Positions 25,101 to 27,771 of a stretch of 27,771 nucleotides of DNA are shown here, piece by piece. The notes beneath the pieces are model-generated. The model saw only the letters and a program-made list of their open reading frames with translations, was not told the DNA's origin and did not search any database. Every line of letters starts with the position of its first letter. The stretch's first letter is position 1. The DNA comes from a virus: the IMG/VR virus record IMGVR_UViG_3300042545_001303, positions 1-27,771 of that record; one strand, written 5' to 3'. A program made the position numbers and the translations under genes.

Positions 25101-27771
25101 CGTAGCACCTATGGTGCTACTGCTAACCAAAGTTTTATTGACCTTAGATTAAACGAGGCCTTACTGCACAGTAATCCTTGCTTGGTACAAGTAGTGCAAC
25201 CACAACAAGAATCAGCTGCTGACCAGGCCATCTTGCTTGAGAATGTTTGGAAATCCAGTGTTAAACTCACATCTACTGACATATTCCCTACAACTCTTGC
25301 ATTACCGACAGACATCAGTTTGCCTACCGCTGGATATGTAAATTTCAATGATGTAGATTTGAATGTTTTTGACTTTGATACACTACAGCTGGTTCCAGAA
25401 ATAATCAATGACATCGGGGTAGGCACTACTGTATGGGTAGCCAAAGTCAACAGTTACGACTGGAATGTATACCGTTGCAGTTTAGTACCAGGTGATATTA
25501 TATCAGTTACCGACAATCTGAATGCCCAGGCCCTGGTCACATTCACAAAACCGCACAATTTAGTTGCAGGTGATACGTTAATAATCAGATTCTTTGATGC
25601 TGCTATCAATGGTCTGTATGTTGTGCGTTTTGTCACAGGAATAACCACACTGTTGATTGATTTGGTATTTGTTGGAGAACAAACTACATATACTGGAACC
25701 GGAGTTGGCTTTACTTTACAATCATCGCGTGTTGCACAACCGTCTGACATAGCAAGTTTATCGTATGCACGTCAATTAGGCTCAGGAGTTAAAGTCTGGG
25801 TTGACAACAACGGCAACGACCAATGGACTGTATTAGAAAAAACTGATCCTTTTGCTGATCCTGTCACAGTAGTTCCTTTTGCTACTGTAGAAAATTCAAG
25901 ATTTGGTGCCAGTATAGGGCAAGGGTTCCGTAACCTTAGTGCCTTGATTGGAGCACCTGGGTATAACGTAGCTGGCCTTACTGATGCCCCAGGTGCAGTG
26001 TACACCTATGTCAAGAATGATCAAGACCAATATGAAGAAAATGGCATATTAGAACTTGGAACCACTGACACTGCAGGCTACGGAAATGCAGCTGATATTG
26101 GCGATCAAAGTTGGGCTATTGTAGGTGCCAGTGCCAGTGCCTCTTATCGCGGATATGCTGCAATAATATACAATACCCCAGCATCTAACGTATTTGAACA
26201 ATGGCAACTGTTATTGATAGACCCTGCAGAAGCAGCCACTACGGCAGATGAATTTGGCCACTCAGTAACTGTAAGTTTAGACGAACATTGGATTTACGTG
26301 GGTGCACCCGGCGGCAACAGAGTATATGCGTATGGTCGAGTAGACTATCAAGATCAATCCGTAGAATATATTACCGACGGCAGCCAGAATCTTTTCAATT
26401 ACAGCAATGATATTGTAGTGGATTCTGGGGATCAACTGTCAGTGGCATTAGACAACGTAGTTTTAACCTACAACGTAGATTATACCACAAATGGCATCTA
26501 TGTAATTTTCTTTACACCGCCGTCTGCTGGGCTGGCGTTGGTTATTGCTCGCAGAAGTGCTGCACTTTTCTTAGGCGACGGGCTAACAGACACTTTTAGT
26601 TTGGCTAACATTTACTCAGCAAGTCTATACACTCCTGGTAACATTGGTGGTGCGATCAGTGTGTACGTAAATAATATACTACAAAGACCAGTTGCAGATT
26701 ATGATTATGATCCAGACAGTTCGCAAAATTTAATATTTGTAACACCACCTGGTTCTAATACAGTAATTTCTGTACGTGCCTCAACGTATTTTGCATTAGT
26801 GGATACTATCGAAGTAACTGGACTAAATGCCACTGATAAATTTGGACACAGTATAACTACTACCAGCAACGGCCGTCAAGTCATTGTTGGATGTCCAGAT
26901 GCCACTTATACAGATCCAGTAACTGGCGACGTGCTGACACAAGCAGGTGCAGCATACGTATTTGATCGCTCAGTACAGAATTTCCAAGTAACAGATGCCA
27001 CAGTATTATCATACACCACTGAATTGCCGTTGATAGAACCCACACAGGTTCTATTGAATGGTGTATTCTTGTTGAACAAGGCCAACAACATTGGCGGCAC
27101 TTATTCTGTATCCGGTTCTACAATTACATTAGATACAGAAATAAATGTAGGTGATGTAATTACTGTAGAAACAAATCAATTCAGTCTGTTACAAACTATT
27201 AATTCTGCAACGCCTCAGGCCAATGCTGAATTTGGATTTGTTGTAGATCAGTGCATCAATGATTGTAGCTTGTATATTGGTGCACCTTTTGCTAATTCTC
27301 AGGTAATACAATCAGGCCAGGCAGAATTCAGTCAAAACCAGGCCCGTGTATATGGTACTATCACAAGTGAAATTGCCAATCCCACTATCACTGCTGGCAA
27401 TTTTATACGTGTAAACAATTATTTTGTCGAAGCAACTGGTACTACCGTAGCCGAGCTGGCAGACGACATTAATACTGCTGCTGTTCCAAATGCAATTGCT
27501 TCAGTTACTGCCAATTTAGAACTTGTAGGCGATGCAACAACACGTATTTTTGATGTAGGCACAATTTATAGTTCTACTCTTTTGTATACCACTGTTGTAT
27601 TTGTCGACGACGTGCTTCAAACAGCTGGTGTCAACTACACTTACAACAATACCACACAGCAGATTACATTTACAACTGCTCCAGTGTTTAATGCTGTTAT
27701 CACAGTGGTATCTGGCAGATTGGTTATTGCAGCAAAAAATATAGCAGCTTCTCAGCCGCTGAACCGTGTGC
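19107..27771 (+). CDS. Giant baseplate/tail structural protein, 3' end outside window
   Basis: One frame stays open for 2888 codons from ATG 19107 to the last base; I read it codon by codon through about 23200 and in long stretches after that without meeting a stop. The N-terminus (LLPEIFRTDTNKKFLSATLD) and internal blocks such as SRSNRWFHIDVI-like residues near 625, GKSYWYSGQSW (about 762), IRGHDGSI (about 1235), FLTWVGWNKLDY (about 1300) and YGNGVSKASYLDWIIDYNRQ (about 1520) match giant virion proteins I recall from marine T4-like phages. Their place in the particle is not known to me; the position after gp6, where T4 has gp7 and gp8, suggests an outer wedge or fibre-attachment role. From about residue 2263 several FG-GAP-like units (FGASIG...ALIGAPGY; FGHSVTV...IYVGAPGG; FGHSITT...VIVGCPDA; FGFVVD...LYIGAPFA) suggest a beta-propeller, and copies of a beta-rich repeat are inserted among them. 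Confidence 0.85.
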   Translation, partial: MATRRTVDLLPEIFRTDTNKKFLSATLDQLTQEPNFKRTQGYAGRRVGPGVNPADSYITEPSAVRSDYQLEPGVVFLKPETNTAIDAITYPGIIDALSLQGAEIARQDVPFASEYYSWDPFCDLDKFTNYSQYYWLPGGPDSVDVAGTDIPLTDSWSITRVANAYEFSDIAENNPILTLVRGGNYEFTVNQPGFNFWIQAAPGVAGTMPATPNISSRDVLGVVNNGEDQGTVTFNVPLKNAQDFYYTLSSVGSADLITDLKFNQINNVYVSEFLSQYPEGIDGITNLNGRTVVFTNTIANAQDGGWQITTQFDPLLRNDDNNGLLGSFDTTTFDQTTDIDTQAQRYSIWQIQYINDQAGNPFMRLSSITPVPNLSKFNIRFGTQYASTQWYKNASGYFEQIPLLTAILDTVWYQDSVNPSIFGQIKLVDPGEDVVVDINDIIGAKNYTSPNGVVFTNGLKVQFRGTVRPAQFQNLEYYVEGVGTGPGIDTRVGFVDGEAYFGAFHVHQGQKMTGSMHTSNFHQYIYDTIEESLLNTGAGGPTGAALPITSTIGATVGNGIKLLPVSDFVTPETYTRSTTIPYDSTSYDSTPFDSSLNAPEIQDYLTINRASHDRNAWTRSNRWFHIDVIRATATYNNQVLFLDNSLRAKRPVIEFRANLDLYNFGTQGKNAVNIIDFATTDALSNINGQLGYSTDGYTFINGSRVIFAADLDPDVRNRIYEVQFIDPDNSGTLIIDLIPAADSLVLTNQTTVVLSGITQQGKSYWYSGQSWILSQQKTQVNQPPLFDVFDSNGISFSNSATYPSTTFSGSKLFGYALGTTQITDSVLGFSLRFLNINNVGDIVFENYLYTDTFIYVKDSVSFEQAISTGFVRQYIDRVTFSNLIGWQPAAAESRSRQLFSFVYDQAPLQLDIPVDTDTVFPPLQLFVEGQFVDPTTYVYEIVDNATIITILESATDPVLPGTIIEVQALSSVASTIGFYQVPLNLENNSLNENSNVFTLGTIRTHYETIGQNLRTIQGPVVGANNTRDLGNIIRYGDLIVQNSAPISLTGVFLREKQFELFSAIEFNSREYDKYKAQLLDLTANGDFENNTPTEILDAVLQELSLGRSNINPFYWSDMLPAGETYTENTYTYSVISTPTFDTLQTYNFTASNYLGLLVYLNGNLLTINYDYTVAVDTPTLTITVPLAVGDVIKIREYPTTYGSYVPNTPTKLGLYPTYKPEIYVDDTYITPRTVIRGHDGSITLAFSDYRDQVLLEFEKRIFDNLKIKSVIPLSAAEVVPGQFRTTEYNLSQINNILSEDFLTWVGWNKLDYTEQNYLSADPFTYNYSQSADKLTRQPVPAGAWRGLYNYFYDTYTPDTTPWEMLGLSQKPTWWEDEYGPAPYTSGNTVLWDDLAAGIIRDPAGTRVDPLYVRPELLQVLPVGSEGELLNPIESVIGNYDVTSFRRSWTFGDDGPVENAWRTSSAWPFAVMRLLALTKPAKFFSLFSDRDRYVYDDTLEQFLWDDRYRLDATKLTPLYGNGVSKASYLDWIIDYNRQLGINSTDNLTVTLNNIDVRLCWRVAGFTDKNYLKIYTERSTPGSTNAGLILPDESYQLLLYKNQPFEQVTYSSVIVQKVDTGWAVLGYSTQQPFFNILVSRVAGQSTVISVAGNEVRVAVEHTDNVVQIPYGYVFTNLASVCDFLASYGALLERQGLIFETRENGYILDWYQMCQEFLYWSQQGWGVGSIINLNPAAVRISVTRPQAVVDSILTYSPNDIILNQNRQPLPLSDLVIDRIDNLFRVTSLSNNTINYLNLRFTAYEHMVVLDNRSIFADLIYDRITGSRQSRVLISGWITNDWTGLVNAPGFVLNQDNIIEWSPTRKYSKGDIVLFKNEYWSASTIIQPSQNFNYNLWIKSDYNQIQKGLLPNAANASDQLSQAYSVYDANLEQEFDLFSYGLIGFRPRQYMEALNLDDVSQVNLYQQFLGTKGTIRSAELFSLANLGKETATYDINEYWAVLRSTYGATANQSFIDLRLNEALLHSNPCLVQVVQPQQESAADQAILLENVWKSSVKLTSTDIFPTTLALPTDISLPTAGYVNFNDVDLNVFDFDTLQLVPEIINDIGVGTTVWVAKVNSYDWNVYRCSLVPGDIISVTDNLNAQALVTFTKPHNLVAGDTLIIRFFDAAINGLYVVRFVTGITTLLIDLVFVGEQTTYTGTGVGFTLQSSRVAQPSDIASLSYARQLGSGVKVWVDNNGNDQWTVLEKTDPFADPVTVVPFATVENSRFGASIGQGFRNLSALIGAPGYNVAGLTDAPGAVYTYVKNDQDQYEENGILELGTTDTAGYGNAADIGDQSWAIVGASASASYRGYAAIIYNTPASNVFEQWQLLLIDPAEAATTADEFGHSVTVSLDEHWIYVGAPGGNRVYAYGRVDYQDQSVEYITDGSQNLFNYSNDIVVDSGDQLSVALDNVVLTYNVDYTTNGIYVIFFTPPSAGLALVIARRSAALFLGDGLTDTFSLANIYSASLYTPGNIGGAISVYVNNILQRPVADYDYDPDSSQNLIFVTPPGSNTVISVRASTYFALVDTIEVTGLNATDKFGHSITTTSNGRQVIVGCPDATYTDPVTGDVLTQAGAAYVFDRSVQNFQVTDATVLSYTTELPLIEPTQVLLNGVFLLNKANNIGGTYSVSGSTITLDTEINVGDVITVETNQFSLLQTINSATPQANAEFGFVVDQCINDCSLYIGAPFANSQVIQSGQAEFSQNQARVYGTITSEIANPTITAGNFIRVNNYFVEATGTTVAELADDINTAAVPNAIASVTANLELVGDATTRIFDVGTIYSSTLLYTTVVFVDDVLQTAGVNYTYNNTTQQITFTTAPVFNAVITVVSGRLVIAAKNIAASQPLNRV

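Noticed and set aside
25109-26005. Three minus-strand frames of 77-113 codons
   Set aside because: All are antisense to the giant gene, which stays open through the interval and shows FG-GAP-like pattern at its end.
1-27771. CRISPR array, prophage attachment sites, insertion sequence or integrase
   Set aside because: No regularly spaced direct repeats, terminal inverted repeats with a transposase, or recombinase motifs were seen.

Overview
The window looks like part of a T4-like myovirus genome. The relatives I recognise by protein pattern are the marine group that includes cyanophage- and pelagiphage-type myoviruses. Three things support this. There is a block of T4 DNA-metabolism and late-transcription genes on the minus strand (gp55, gp47, gp46). 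A long block of baseplate genes lies on the plus strand (gp53-like, gp5-like, gp25, gp6, then a giant structural protein). Two plus-strand sites match the T4/cyanophage late-promoter core ATAAATA. I see no photosynthesis genes, tRNAs, integrase, insertion sequence or CRISPR array. The host cannot be deduced from the sequence.

Layout. Positions 1-321 hold the end of a plus-strand unit (one small unknown gene), followed by tandem hairpins and a T-run. Positions 383-833 have no convincing gene but are dense in stem-loops; this is the best candidate for something undescribed. From 834 to 7000 seven genes run on the minus strand. In transcription order they are gp55 (late sigma factor), gp47 (SbcD-like nuclease), two adjacent unknown ORFs that look like halves of one protein, gp46 (SbcC/Rad50-like ATPase), a radical SAM/SPASM-type enzyme and a GIY-YIG nuclease. 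Most are packed with overlaps or gaps of a few bases. Positions 7001-7117 form a divergent control region with a minus-strand sigma70-like promoter, a 22-bp interrupted palindrome and a late promoter.

From 7118 to the window end all genes run on the plus strand and appear to build the tail baseplate: a probable tube-initiator/baseplate protein, a gp53-like wedge protein, a 1120-residue unknown structural protein that may be hub-like, a gp5-like spike with OB fold and beta-helix, gp25, an enlarged gp6, and a protein of at least 2888 residues that runs off the window.

How the parts fit. gp46 and gp47 together form the recombination nuclease that supports T4-type replication. gp55 directs host RNA polymerase to late promoters, and the only two ATAAATA-type sites I found stand directly before the baseplate genes, so regulator and targets lie in the same window. 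Unusual points are the roughly 160-residue insertion in gp55, two well-supported TTG starts, the split gene between gp47 and gp46, an 80-residue module shared by two neighbouring baseplate proteins, the Pro/Ala/Thr linkers in three of them, and FG-GAP-like propeller repeats in the giant protein. All family calls are from reading motifs; no database search was run.
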